A stretch of DNA of 64,000 nt from Akebia trifoliata (GCA_017979445.1 CM030717.1:18835288-18899287), one strand, 5' to 3'; positions 44,731-56,965 are shown, numbered from the stretch's first letter. The notes: a model not told the origin generated them from the sequence alone. Translations and numbers: made by a program.

Positions 44731-44993
44731 CACACAGTGCACACACTTGCACATTTGCATTTTTTAGTCAGGGAGAATTCTCTAAAATTCAAGGATCTGA
44801 CACCGTCAGTGAGAGTTTGCGCTCAAGGACCTGACAACCTATTGATTCGGGGAGAGCTTTACCCTCAAGGATCCGAACACCCTGACGAATTGCTAAATCA
44901 GGCTGCAAAATGAACTGTCACTAGCTTTGGCATTCAGATATCGCACTATCTACCAAAATAGATTTGCTATCTAGTTTGCTTCAACCCTCTGCC

Positions 44994-45006
44994 AAAGAGG
45001 GGCATC
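44994..45006 (+). other. Polypurine tract of the Tat element
   Basis: AAAGAGGGG followed by CATC and then the 3' LTR start TGTAGAC at 45007; primes plus-strand DNA. Confidence 0.7.
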
Positions 45007-46777
45007 TGTAGACACCCCATTTTTGCATCCGCCTGATTAATCAACTCGTCAACCCGATCGCAAGGATTCCCAATGATGGATGTGTATTCCGTTGCTTTAC
45101 TTTGTTACCAGATTTGTTTCAGAAATCCGAATGAGGTATCTCGAACTGACAAAACCTTAGAAACCACGCTACGCTAGGAAAATACGACCCAAAAAACATA
45201 GAAATCATCATCTTGCAAACCAAAAAGAAGCTTCACGATAAAAATCACTAAAAATCATTAAATTACCAAAATACCCCTAACCTCAAAACAACCCTAGAGT
45301 CTACGTTACGCTTAGGAAAACTCTCTCGAACACATAAAATAATAAATCGGAACCAAATAGATCATTTCACCAATTTTAACAGAATTTGACAAAATTACGA
45401 AAATGCCCTTCATAAAGTTCACAATCATTTCACATAACAATTTTCATAAAGGATACAAACCAACATTTCCATTGAATTCCTTACGAAAAACTGATTCTAA
45501 AACATCCTAAAACATCAAAAACTGACTTAAAACGTGAAAAGTCCTCTCCGGGGGCAAAACGATAATTTCACAATTTTCATGATAAAAAATTCCGAAATTA
45601 ATGAATAAAATATGAAATAATTAAATTTAAACATTAATGAAATTAATTTAAAAATTTGAACCTAAAAAATCGATCAATCGGGCTCTCAGGCAAAATTGTT
45701 GAGGGTTCGTGAGATATTTCTTTAAGGACCCCTCCATTTGGGGGTCCAAAGAATTAAAGAAATAATGGAGGGGGGTTCTCCAAAAACCAAAAGTAAATCA
45801 AGCAAGACTGAAGTCAAGGTATTAAAGTCAATCGAGTGAGACTACAGTCAAAATTAAAGTCAATTAAGCAAGACTGAAGTCAAGATATTAAAAGTCAATC
45901 CATTAAGACTAAAGTCAAAACATTAAAAGTCAATCAAATAAGACCAAAAGTCATAATAGAATTATAATTGATTAATAACTCTATCTAATAGAGTTCTAAC
46001 TTAAAAACAATTCTACCTAAAACAATTTGAATTAAAACACAATTCTACTTAAAACAATTCTAATTAAAACACAATTCTACCAAAAACAATTTTAACTAAA
46101 ACACAACTCTAATTAAAAGAGATATAATTAAACACTAACTCTATCCAAATTAACCCCTAAAAACATCTATAAATAGAGGTGCTCACACCCTATTTTCGTA
46201 TCAAATTATAAACCCTAGGAGAAGTAGGTCTAGAAGCTCCCATAGCCCCCCATAAACCCTAGTTTTGGAGCCCCAACTCCTTAGCTAACATCCCTCCTTC
46301 AATTTTAGTCTAGAAAACGCCTAAAAGCCCTCCAAAAATACCCTCAAATCCGCAACAAACTTGAAGAGTTCAGATCCAAAAGCAAGGAGATACCTCGGTA
46401 TAGGAGATCCGAAGTCAAATCCGAAAACAGAACGAAGCAAGGGAGCACGGTACAAGGAACCCTTTTTGTCAGATCTGAGGGAGTAAAGTCCTTGCATCGG
46501 AAAGGTATTTTTTTTATTTTCTATTTTTATCTAGATTTTAGCAATGTAATTTACTTGGGACTTTAGTAGAGACCGGCTTTGGCCGGGCGGGGTTGGTGCC
46601 TAACACCTTCCAACCCCGTAACTTGATCCCCGAATTCAGATTTTTTATGGTAGATTAGTTCTTTTTATCCATTTTAGAGTCAGTATGGTTCCTAGACCAC
46701 AAATAACTAGGTGGCGACTCCCAAACCTCAAGGGTCAAAAGCGGATCCGCGCACCCCGCGGATCGAGGGCGCTTTCA
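45007..46777 (+). repeat. Tat 3' LTR
   Basis: TGTAGACACCCC ... GGGCGCTTTCA, 1771 bp, same length as the 5' LTR with 13 substitutions. TATA box 46168-46175. Followed directly by TSD GTATC. Confidence 0.95.
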
Positions 46778-46782
46778 GTATC

Positions 46783-47557
46783 ATATTAAAAATTGGAGTT
46801 CTGTTCAATACTGATTCCTCTACATTATATAATTCTGCTGAGATTTTGTACACGTGCTAGAGTTAAAAACTACTGACATGGGTCGAGTGATCTTCACTAT
46901 AGGGAGACTATGATTGATAAAAAGTTATTGAGGTAGTATGGACAAAGAATGTTGATGAAATAGGCACGGTAAGGTAGAGTAGAAAATGAAATATTATGTT
47001 GAATATGCAGATAGTGATGTATTGGGAATATAGATTTTATTGCAGTTTGTGAATTTAGTATTAATAGATATTTATATTGTAGTAGGGATATATTAAGTGT
47101 GGATGTTGTGTATTATTTTATTAAGAAGTATTAAATTATGTACAAATAATAGTGGTGTATTTGCGGTAAGTCTATGCATTGAGGACTAATAGTCATGATA
47201 AGTACAAGTAAAACATAATAGACGGTGTAATTGGTAAGAGAAATAAAGATAAAGAATAGAGAAGATGTGAAAGGATTGTTGTTGATAGATATTGGTGGGG
47301 AAGTAAGATAATGTGAGTTGATTATTATCTTAGGATTATACAAATGATGGATTAGTTGAAATATGAGAGTAATTTGGAGTGATTAATTGATGGATGTATT
47401 GGGTTGATGAAAAATAGGTGACATAAGATTTGCTAGAACCAAAAGTAAATGATAATTGAGGGTATGTATTCTTTATTATACATGTTGTGTGGTGACGACG
47501 AAGTTTGATAATGTATAATTTCAATTTCGAGGAAGAAATTTTTATTAAGGGGGAGAA
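46783..47557 (+). pseudogene. Tekay remnant: protease start, deleted pol, PPT
   Basis: Continues the reading broken at 35716: ..KIGVLFNTDSSTLYNSAEI (protease-like), then ~700 bp without recognisable pol motifs. RT, RNase H and integrase are absent. It ends with AATTTCGAGGAAGAAATTTTT and AAGGGGGAGAA (47548-47557), the usual chromovirus 3' end and PPT. An internal deletion of several kb is inferred. Confidence 0.6.
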
Positions 47558-50469
47558 TGTAAATCTCGAATTTTTGATTTGTATCTCGAAGAAAATAAAT
47601 AGTAAAATTTTGAGAAAATCCTAAAAGTGAGACTTAGGAAAAAATTGTAGGATTTTATTTTGATCATTTTTAATGAAATCTGACCTTACCATTGTATTCA
47701 AAATGATCAAAAAACATATTTTATCCTGTAAGCACACTCAAATACGAGTCCAAACATAAAAGTTGTAAAATCCTCGATTATCAAGTCAAACCAAGCTAAA
47801 ATAATGACTTTTTGTTAGAGTAAGAATTGTCAATATTCGATCATACCATTGTGTTCGTAACGAAAGATTATAAATAATGGACTATTTACTTGTCATTTTT
47901 GGAGTCCAAAAAGTCGAATTATCGTCAAAAATGAAAATGATGTTAATTTTAAGGTCCCATTGGGTCGAAAAAATTAAAATTTTTAGAGACATAATTGGTA
48001 AAATTTGACCACACCATTAGATCTAAAACAAAATATTAGATAAAATAGAGTATTCATTCGTCACTTTTGGAGTCCAGCTGGTCAAGTTATTGTTGAACGA
48101 AATAATAGGCAAAATACGCTTTTGTCCCGCATTTATATAAATAAATTTTTTAATCCAAAACACTATTCATTATCATCTCATTTCGTCCAAAACCAACCAG
48201 ATTTAAAAAAAAAATTAATTTTTTCTCAATTTTCTAACTCAGATTTACCGCAAACGGTCCGTTTTCGACCTCCGACGCAAAAGGAAAAAATATTTGCAGC
48301 CTCGACATCTACAAAACCTACCCAATATCTTTTCGTTTCATCTTCTTTTTCATTTTGTATCATAAAAAAATAGCCGTATGTGATATGGGAGTTTCGTACC
48401 TTCGACCCTTGATTTCATCTGTTTCGGGGCCTAACCGTCCTCCGTCACAGAAGGGAGAAAAGACGACGATATCGAGATCTTCAAAATCACCGAGCTAGAT
48501 TTAAAAATCAGTCACCTCAAAATTCGTTCTATCTCGATTTTCGTGCACGTATTTTTATTCTTTCAATTTCTATTAGTAATCGTAGATTGTGAAAATTGCA
48601 TTTAGGATTTTATTAAAAATTTGTGATGTGTTTCCAAAAATATAGAATTCAATTGATTAGTTTAAATTTACGTCAGAATTTTCATATTTGATATGTTTAA
48701 TTGTATTTTATAATAAATTATACGTAGATAGGATATTTCATCGGGTTATTTTCGTCAACGAGGTCTTGTGAACCTCTCGGATCCCATTTTGATCTAAGTT
48801 TTGTATTTTTTCAATATTATTGAAAAAAATAAATTTCATAGTTGGAAAAATGATTTAATATTCCATGAACTCATATTGAGTTGATGAATATCAAAAAGTG
48901 AATATCTTGTTTGACATATTGAAAACTGAGAAAATTAAAAGAAAAAGGGAAAAGGGGATGAAATGGTAAAATGTAATAATCACACCCGAGAGATGATGTT
49001 TGCAGTTTACATTGTAATGATGTATGTAGGTTGGTAAAGAGATATCTAAGGATAATGATTGGTTGCATGTTTATTTAAATTCTTTATGCGCAGAGGCTAT
49101 AAGTTCTGTTATTTATTTTAGGCCGGGTGACCACAATTGCATGGTAGGAAACTGGATATCCATTCTCAACCTTGTATTGTTAATTTCTCTTTTGCTTTCA
49201 AATGAAAATAATATATATATGTAGCTATTTTGTGAGCTGTTAAAAAGTTTGTGAATGCTTGAAGAGATAGTACGTCATATCATCCGGAGTGGTGTACTAT
49301 CCTGGGATGTACGATAGGGACCACCAAGCTCATACGTGGTATGAGACACGTATGAGAGTGGAATCACAATTAGAATCTGGGTTATTCCTCTTTATCTTTA
49401 CCAATGAACTTGTAATGTAAAGATGGTCGTATACGAATAGTTTGTATATTTGAGAATCACATGCACGTCTGATAGGCATAGACGAAGATGATTAGTTAGT
49501 GATCACTAACAATCTATAGTAGTCGAATGTTCTGACACATTGAAAAGAGATCCATTGCTTATGGTCACGTCGAACGGTCAACCTAAGCCGGATAAATGGT
49601 CCTACAAGTGTGCTAAACAACGACTAGTCACAAAATCAAGAACTAAGACTTTATTATGAAACATCATGTCCCGACTAAGAGCGATCCAGTCATAAATCTC
49701 AGCTCTCTAATTATTCTATTCCACTATTGTGTATTATGCATCTGTTGCCTTATTTAGATATATAAAATGAAATGCATGTTTAATGTTTTCATTTGGTCAA
49801 TTAGATTTGTATAAAAAGAAAATGCTATAGTGAGTACGGTTGATTGATGTAATGTGAGTTTTAAAATGTTTAATTGCTCATCCCTGGCTATATGTTGCAG
49901 TTAATCATAGTTTCTTCTGTAAAATTTTACATATTTTAATGATTTAGTATGTTAATTCGTTTATGTTAGAAGAGGTTATTGGCAGAAATTGTTTACTTCT
50001 TTACTGGTTAACTATTGTTACTCACCCTTTCCTTCTTCATTTTTTATTTTAGATTCAAAGCTTGGTGAGGCAAGTATAGAGCACAAGTGAAAATCATCTG
50101 GTGGGTCAAATAGACAATTAGAATCCGTTACCTGGTGAGTATTGGGGTTATACTCAATTTTTCCAAGAGTATTATAGATTTGTGATGAGCGTTAGGACTT
50201 TTGTTAGAGTGAGAAATTTTTGTATAATCCTGTATATAAATTTCTTCTTCCGCACTTTGATCTATCGTATATTATTAGATGTATATAGGCTTTCGTTAGT
50301 ATTATATTTTGTATGTATATATGAAAGATAATGTATGTCGTTTATTAGGTGTAGGTTGATCACCTTAGAATAGTAACACAAACAGAGGAGACCATACCAA
50401 AATTTCGAGGTGCCACCTAGTGCCTCGAGATCTGACATGGGCTTTGTGTTAGTGTTTGGCGAGGTGCCA
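47558..50469 (+). repeat. Tekay-like 3' LTR
   Basis: TGTAAATCTCG right after the PPT, ending about GAGGTGCCA (50461-50469); ~2912 bp. Collinear with the solo LTR 9827-12802 but many point differences and small indels (for example an extra ~30 bp at ~49655-49700), so not from one recent burst. Confidence 0.85.
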
Positions 50470-50708
50470 TAGGAGAATAATTCTTTTTGCCATTTGCTGA
50501 AAAGTGAACCTTTGAAGGATCTGAGGGGAGTCCCCAAGATGTGATAGTGAAGGTCAAGTCTTGTTTCTTCTGATGGTCCAAGTTATATTCAGAAAGGTAG
50601 TTTTGTTTTGGGCTTTGTTGGCCTTTCTTTCGATTTTTTTTCTTTCTTCTTTTGTATTCTTTAGGGGTGCTCATCTCGATCTCCTTCCTTTTTAGCTATA
50701 TATATATA
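50470..50708 (+). other. Spacer left of the Pack-MULE
   Basis: Unclassified sequence ending in (TA)6 at 50697-50708. A pyrimidine-rich stretch at 50625-50660. No gene seen. Confidence 0.4.
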
Positions 50709-52362
50709 GGGAGGGGTTCGACGGACGTTTTGGAAAACGTCTAAGAAAATCATGTTTCTCATACGTTGGATGGAGAGAAACGGACGGGGGAGATGGAGAG
50801 AAACGTCACTTCAATGAAAGAAACAAAATTTCTTTATTTTTCAAAAAACTCCCTCGACTTTTCTCTCGTTTCTCTTTGTTTTTTTTTTTTTTTTTTTAAT
50901 TTTAACAAAACCTCCCCTCTGTTTCATTGAAACTCGACAGAAATCATACAAACCCATCTTTCCTCGGAGAGCCCAAACAATCGGCAAGTTTCACTTAGAA
51001 AGGTCAAGCTTTCGTTTCGAGAATCTTCCCAGAATCATGGTGAGATTACTACTGAATCCATTCGAAGACGGTGCAAAGAATCATCAGATGAGGAGAATCA
51101 TAGTGGTGATGATAAAGGAGGTGATAAAGGAGAGGTCTTGGGATGCTGTTCAAATGCTTCGTTTCGGAGTAGTTCAAGCTTCTTGAAGACTAAGACCTTG
51201 AAATCGAGGTTAATGGACCCTCCACCAGACGAACAATATAAGAAATCAGGAAAAACAGTGAAATCAGGGCAATTGAAATCTGGTATGTTGGGTAGAATAA
51301 ACGATGAAGATGAAGAGGATCCTTTCGCCGTAGAGGACATCCCACCAAAATTCAAGAAAGGAAATTTCAGTTTGTTAACAATCGTTCAATGGTTGAGTCT
51401 CATTTTAATTGTGGCAGCTTTCGTTTGCAGTCTTTCGATACCTTACTTTGCCAAGAAGAAGCTATGGGATTTCCCTCTATGGAAATGGGAGCTCTTAGTT
51501 CTTGTTTTGATCTGTGGGAGGTTGGTCTCTGGTTGGGGAATTCGAATTGTAGTCTTCTTTATAGAACGTAATTTCCTTCTTCGAAAATGGGTTTTATATT
51601 TCGTTTATGGTGTTAGGAAAGCAGTTCAGAATTGTTTATGGTTGGGTCTAGTTTTGATTACTTGGCATTTTATGTTCGACAAGAAAGTTGAACGAGAGGT
51701 CAATAACAAGATCCTTCCTTATGTTACCAAGATTTTGATATGTCTCTTGTTGGGTACATTGTTATGGCTTGTGAAGGCTCTTCTTGTTAAGGTCCTGGCA
51801 TCATGCTTTCATGTGAGTGCCTACTTTGATCGAATTTAGGAGTCCTTGTTTAATCAATATGTGATTGAGACACTCTCGGGAATGCCATTGATTGAGATAG
51901 AGAACACTCAAGAAGAGGAGGAGAAGGTCATGGTTGACGTTCAGAACCTTCAGAACGCGGGTGCTAAAATGCATGCGGACCTCAAGGCCACGGCTTTCCC
52001 TACTATGAAGAGTGGAAGGGTAATAGGCAGCGGGGGACTTCAACGAAGCCCTCGGGTTGTAAAGAGTTTCAGGACTTCTGGGGCAATTTCTAAGCAACAG
52101 AGAGGAGAGATGGGTTTGTATGGTTTCTGTCGAGTTTCAATAAAACAGAGGGGAGAGGGGAGAGGGGAGAGGTTTTGTTATAATAAAAAAAAACAAATAG
52201 AAACGAGGGAAAAGTCGAGGGAGTTTTGTGAAAAATAAAGAAATTTGTTTCTTTCATTGAAGTGACGTTTCTCCCCATCTCCCCCGTCCGTTTCTCTCCA
52301 TCCAATGTATGAGAAACGTGGTTTTCTTAGACGTTTTCCAAAACGTCCGTCGAACCACTCCC
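50709..52362. mobile_element. Pack-MULE-like element with captured MSL10-type gene fragment
   Basis: Long TIRs of ~260 bp: left 50709-50968 from GGGAGGGGTTCGACGGACG, right 52100-52362 (reverse complement GGGAGTGGTTCGACGGACG). They share GTTTTGGAAAACGTCTAAG, GAGAAACGGACGGGGGAGAT and the poly-pyrimidine blocks. (TA)n lies on both sides, acting as or hiding the TSD. The interior is host-gene coding sequence and there is no transposase, the definition of a Pack-MULE. The two TIRs differ at roughly 5-8% of positions plus a 7-bp CCCCTCT-type expansion in the right arm, so the insertion is not brand new. Confidence 0.88.
50965..52095 (+). pseudogene. MSL10-like mechanosensitive channel fragment (captured)
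   Basis: The frame is open from ~50965 inside the left TIR edge (ESPNNRQVSLRKVKLSF..) to TAG 51837-51839, then the same frame continues at ESLFNQYVIETLSGMPLIEI to ~52095, where the right TIR begins. Content: Ser/Asp-rich cytoplasmic N-terminus, four hydrophobic segments (about 51384-51440, 51495-51560, 51605-51670, 51735-51800) and the FDRI-stop-ESLFNQY motif typical of plant MscS-like channels MSL9/10. The stop replaces a Gln codon (CAG to TAG). The pore-forming MscS domain and last two helices are absent, so it is a partial copy, probably of the donor's first exon. No function should be assumed. Confidence 0.85.
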
Positions 52363-53572
52363 ATATATATATATTCAGAATTCAAGGTGATTTTCTTCGA
52401 GAATATTACATTTAAGTGGGGACATTCTTTGAGGAGGTTTTGATGTAATTGCCTTACTCAAACCATGTGGAGCTCTATAACTGTGTTTGCTTTTGTTTGT
52501 TTTTGTTCCCTTTCAATTTTTCATTGAAAACAATGGGATTGTTTTGCTAATACCTAATTGTCTTAGTTGGTGGTATGCATTTACTACTTAAGTTATTCAA
52601 GAGCACTTTAAGAGTTGGGATTTTTTATATTGAACACTATGGATGTGTGTATTTTATGGAAACAGTAGGGGATCAAGTAACAACCAACATATGTGACATG
52701 CTTGTAGGTTTTGTAGTAGTGAAGTATTCAACCATTGTATGAAAATGTGTCAAAATCTATTGTTTTTTGTTTTTGTTTTTTTATGGCTGTTTAGTTGATA
52801 ACAGACATGTGTTCATCACTTATGGGAATAATAGATGTATCAAAGAACCAATTTAGTTTTTTATATTAGAATCAACCATTGAGGCAATCTTTTCACTGTG
52901 AACTCAACCGCTCTGGTTGGGTGTTTATTGTCTTTCCCACATAAAATGGTTTAGTGGTCTATTGTTTGGATTGTAAAGTTTTGACAGATTTCTACTTCAG
53001 TTATGAAATTAACCTGGTTTTAATCCTAGGTGGCAGGGTGACTGGTCAAGCTAACTAGAGTAGTTCTGCTTTTAAAACATTGATTGTTACAACATTAGCA
53101 AAAAAAAACGAAATGCACAATTTTTCATGACTACCATGGATTTTTTTTTAACAAAACACTTTTCATTCCTTCAATGGTGATTATGTTTTCATGACTCCTT
53201 CAGAATCACCTAAATTATAAATTTTCATGTGCCTTTTTTATTAAATCAGATTTCAGTGTCATCATCATCAGTATCATTAGATCAACGTTAGTTGTACTTC
53301 ACCATGGCTATTATAGGTTTTCTGGAAGGTTATATTTGTAGTGGGAATTAAAAGCTTTTATTGGTCTACATATGATAGTATCTTGGTTGTGGGAGTTATA
53401 TCCAAACCCTTTTTTTTTTATAGTTTTTCTATTATTCACTAGTTGCAGTTAGTTTAATTTAGTAGTAAATAAAACATAACTTGTTGCATATGATTTTCAA
53501 CAATTATTATATAAAACATAATTATCTGGACAAATAATTATTTTTTTTTGTTGTACTTAATTTTTGCAGATG
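52363..53572. other. Unassigned AT-rich sequence
   Basis: Starts with (TA)n and then text resembling a retroelement 3' end (52395-52445), otherwise unclassified. May be the 5' part of the CACTA element to the right, but no CACTA-type 5' terminus was found. Confidence 0.35.
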
Positions 53573-55080
53573 GAACCTAGACAAAGTTCATCTGGTGAGA
53601 GGATAAAGTCGAAAAGAAAAAGAGGCCGCACTTAATGCCTCTCATTATAGAATCTAAAGCTAGGAGAAATGTTTGAAATAATATGAGATAGCCATGGACA
53701 ACCTGCAGGGAAACATGTGTCTAAGCTCCAAAGATACTTGGGTATATTGGCCCGTGATGACTATATGTTTCCCCTTGACATCCTTGATTGGTATGCAATG
53801 CCAGAATCAGCGAATGAAAATGTATGACAAACAACATTGGTATAAATTAATTATAAAATAATATTAGATAATTTATGAGTTTAGCATTAAACAATTTTGA
53901 CCCCATAATTTTCAATTGATTATTGATATAGGTCAAATTTGATATCTCGTCGACACTTAAACAAGTTGTGTTACAATCTATCGGCAAGAAGTGGAGGGAT
54001 TATAAATCTAAGTTGAAAATCAAGTTCTATGATAAATACAAAGATGATACAACCCGATATGCTAATCATTCATCTAATGTTTTGGAGGCTCAATGGTATG
54101 CTTTCATGGCCTTTTAGAATTTGGAGGAGGGGCAGGTATATTTTATGTTTGGAATTTATATATATTGATTTATGAAAAATTGCAAACAAATTATAAGGTA
54201 CTCTATATCTCATATATTTAACTTCTCATAAATTATTTAATGTACAGTCTCGAAGTCATAGTAATAAAACAAATCGTGTTCAACAGACAATGACCCCTAT
54301 GATTAGGACGAAGAGTATAACTTGTATTAGATATGATGGGGTATATATATATTTATTATGTTATCTATCAATTTCGTGCCCAATTATTTATATTATAAAC
54401 TAATTTTGTTGTTATTGTCTTAATGTGTGTGCACATAGAAATTAAAGAGTTCAACGAATACTGAGCCAATTCGAGCATCCTTATTTCTCATGACATACAA
54501 GCCTAATGATTTGGCCACGGTGGAGAAGATTGTAAGTTTATTTTTACAATAATTTTCATTAAACATTAACCAATTATGGTAATATTTGAATTTGAAGATA
54601 CTAAGAATTTTTTAAATATTTTGCAGGACAAGATAAAATAACTTTTGAGTTTATTACCAAAAGGCGCTCAAGATATTATAGGTTGAAATAATGTATTATC
54701 TCAGGTCTTGGGTCCTAATAGACATGGTCGTGTTTGTGCTGTCGACTTAGGACCGACTTCTCGCAAATTATTTGCATCATCTTCCAAAAATTCCTCTAGC
54801 GATTCTAATGAGGTACATAGGTTGAAGGATAAATTAGAGTCTTTGGAGCAACAACAGATCATGAGAGATGTTGAAGTGGAAAGACTCAAGGAATTGATTA
54901 TTACCCTAATGAGAAAAGTAAATTCTTACTAATAATTAAATATGTTGTATTTTAAAATATTTTATTAATAAATAAATATTGATTGATATGACTAATTTGA
55001 TTAATGTATATGAATTGTAGGTTGATGAGCAGCACAATTAGCCCAACAATAATCAGTGCCCACAACAACAACCAGGATAG
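53573..55080 (+). pseudogene. CACTA (En/Spm, Ptta-type) transposon protein, degenerate
   Basis: Exon-like blocks on the plus strand: a basic start EPRQSSSGERIKSKRKRGRT (53573); HGQPAGKHVSKLQRYLGILA and YMFPLDILDWYAMPES (53692-53823); VKFDISSTLKQVVLQSIGKK, WRDYKSKLKIKFYDKYKDD (53935-54135); then RTKSITCIRYDG, KLKSSTNTEPIRASLFLMTY (54249-54532) and VLGPNRHGRVCAVDLGPTS (54700-54760). It ends in a coiled coil (LKDKLESLEQQQIMRDVEVE) to 54932 plus a short exon at 55021-55077. This is the plant transposase Ptta/En/Spm family. TGA replaces Trp near 53683, and further stops (54117-54119, ~54640) show decay. Confidence 0.78.
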
Positions 55081-55283
55081 ATAGTTTTTGTTTTTTGAGT
55101 GATAAACATGGATTTATAAGCATTGAATCTTAACTCAATCGACTTATTATTTTGTTATACTTATTTCTTAACTAATTTAACTTATTAAGTAATTGTGTTT
55201 AATTAATATGCTGTATAAAAATAGGTATTTAATTACAAATAATTTTAAAATAAAAGAAATTAAAAAATAAAAAAATCTTATTA

Positions 55284-55545
55284 GCGGCGGTCATTACCGC
55301 CACTGTAGGCATTTAAATCGCATTTATAGCTACGGTAACAAAAACTAATTAGTGATAGCCACTATTGCCACTATAGGTCTCATTTCTATCTATATATTTT
55401 GTAATAGAATCAATTAGTGGCGGTTTTTAACTGCCACTATAGGCTTTTTAGTTACGTCACTTGGCCATTGCTTTTGATATAGCGGCGGTAGTTTTGATAT
55501 TTGCGGCGGTTTTTTACTCCCGTTAAAAACCTAAAATTTTGTAGT
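55284..55545 (+). repeat. CACTA 3' subterminal repeats and terminus
   Basis: Repeated words TTAGCGGCGGTCATTACCGC, TGCCACTATAGG, TTAGTGGCGGTTTTTAACTG and GCGGCGGT in both orientations, then CCTAAAATTTTGTAGT at 55530-55545, the reverse complement of an ACTACAAAATTTTAGG end. One base of the canonical CACTA appears changed (next base T, not G). The matching 5' terminus was not found. Confidence 0.75.
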
Positions 55546-55659
55546 TAAGTCAGTTTGAAGGTGGGTTCGTGGGATCATTAACACTCCATAAACCTTGCCA
55601 ACTTATCTATGGTGTCACTTTCAATAAGGATCAACCAATTTAATAGAACTTATTTCTTT

Positions 55660-56035
55660 GGATAAATTATTGTTTCGTGTGCTGAATATGGCAAAATTCT
55701 GATTCTGGTACACTATTCATTTAAATTCCCAAAACATATTTCCCAAAAAGATCATCCATTTTATAATAAGCGATCTCGCTGATAAAATACTTGTGATCTT
55801 GACATTAAAAGTATAAAACATGTTTTCCACCGAAATCATCGCTTTTATAATCGGTGTTCTTGTTGATAAAATACATGCGATCTTGCTATTAAAAATATCG
55901 AGGATATTTAACTTTAAAATTACTTGTGAGCTCGATCGTAATTTATCAGTGAGATCACTGATTATAAAACTGATGATCTCATTGAAAAACTTGTTTTGGG
56001 AATCAAAATAAACAATGTAATGGAATTGGAAATTT
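55660..56035. mobile_element. Fold-back MITE with ~55-bp internal units
   Basis: Outer arms pair loosely: TTTAAATTCCCAAAACAT (~55712-55730) with GTTTTGGGAATCAAAATA (~55993-56010), extended by GGCAAAATTC (55688) and GAAATTTTAC (56028). Between them are three degenerate units with TTTTATAAT, GCGATCT and TGATAAAAT words, themselves inverted. Related words in the fold-back at 25800-26130 suggest a family. No TSD secured. Confidence 0.5.
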
Positions 56036-56965
56036 TACAAAAAGTTGAGCACCTTTTCAAAATTTTCTCCATTTCTTTAACACTAAGGGAGCAAGAAGAG
56101 AGAAGCCTGATCTTGAGGACTAGGCTACCATGGAAATTAAATTTATTTCGATATGTTGTAGTGTTTGGACTCAAACCACTCCACCAACCCTATCTTTGGT
56201 CACCTTCTAATGATTCTTTGAATGCTTAAAAAAGGCTCAACGGCTTACATATTCTTAATTGGAAGAATCCAATGACCTAACAAACGTGACACCAACCCTT
56301 TTTTCCATTTCTTGTATCCTTTGTTAATGCAAAAGAAAGTAGTTGAAACGTGGTTGCCTCAAACATATGTGCTGTTTTACGGTTGGAATGTCTTTTTCCC
56401 CTCCTAACTTTCTATCAATCATCATTCTCCAATAAAATAAACTATTTTTTATTCAAGGGAATTTTCTAATGTACTCCTCCTATTTAGAAAATTTCTTTGT
56501 GCCAACCTTATTTTAGCTGCCCATTTTTTCATTAATATTTGTACTATTGGATTATTGGAATAACATATGATCAAAGAGTATGATTGGTGATTTATAGATA
56601 TTAGACTTGAGCGCCAAAAAAGGATTGAATCACCCATGACTAATGCTTATGAAATCTAATGATCACTTGACGTGGATAACAAATTTGATCATTATTTTAT
56701 ATGTCAACAAGCAATTGGTCCAAAAGATTAGTGAGGTAGCCCAAAAATGTGTGGCCCAAGACGTTTTCATGGAATCACATCAAGCATCTTCTGTGAAGTG
56801 GGACATCAAATTCTCTTTCCTAGAGTTGTTGTTTGTTGTTTGATGCGAAGCCATGGCATCAAACTTGGACTAAATAACAATAGACTTAGGGTTATTAGGG
56901 ATAAGATGATAAACTTTAACAGAAAATAAAACAATATAAGAGAGGATTTATGTTATTGAGAATTG
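56036..56965. other. Intergenic, upstream of the BTB gene
   Basis: AT-rich, no gene seen; would hold the promoter of the BTB gene, but no convincing TATA box could be chosen. Confidence 0.4.

Larger units (their letters stand above)
35712..46782 (+). mobile_element. Complete, recent, non-autonomous Tat/Ogre-type retrotransposon
   Basis: TSD GTATC at 35712-35716 and 46778-46782 (perfect). 5' LTR 35717-37487, PBS from 37489, internal 37488-45006, PPT ~44994-45002, 3' LTR 45007-46777. The LTRs are both 1771 bp with no indel and 13 substitutions by eye (10 transitions, 3 transversions), 99.3% identity. Coding capacity is limited to a broken integrase remnant (41600-42430); there is no gag, protease, RT or RNase H. 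The internal region carries at least three tandem arrays of inverted-repeat units. It must have moved using proteins of an autonomous relative. Confidence 0.93.

Noticed and set aside
43836..44913. Three overlapping ORFs of 332, 323 and 213 codons as a repeat-rich protein
   Set aside because: All three frames are equally open because the 34-bp unit lacks stops; no frame shows codon-type conservation and the region lies between pol and the PPT of a retrotransposon.
51138..51839. Functional MSL channel gene
   Set aside because: In-frame TAG, no pore domain, and both ends run into transposon TIRs.
54708..54932. Stand-alone small coiled-coil gene
   Set aside because: It is the last part of the CACTA protein, in order with the upstream blocks and close to the CACTA 3' terminus.
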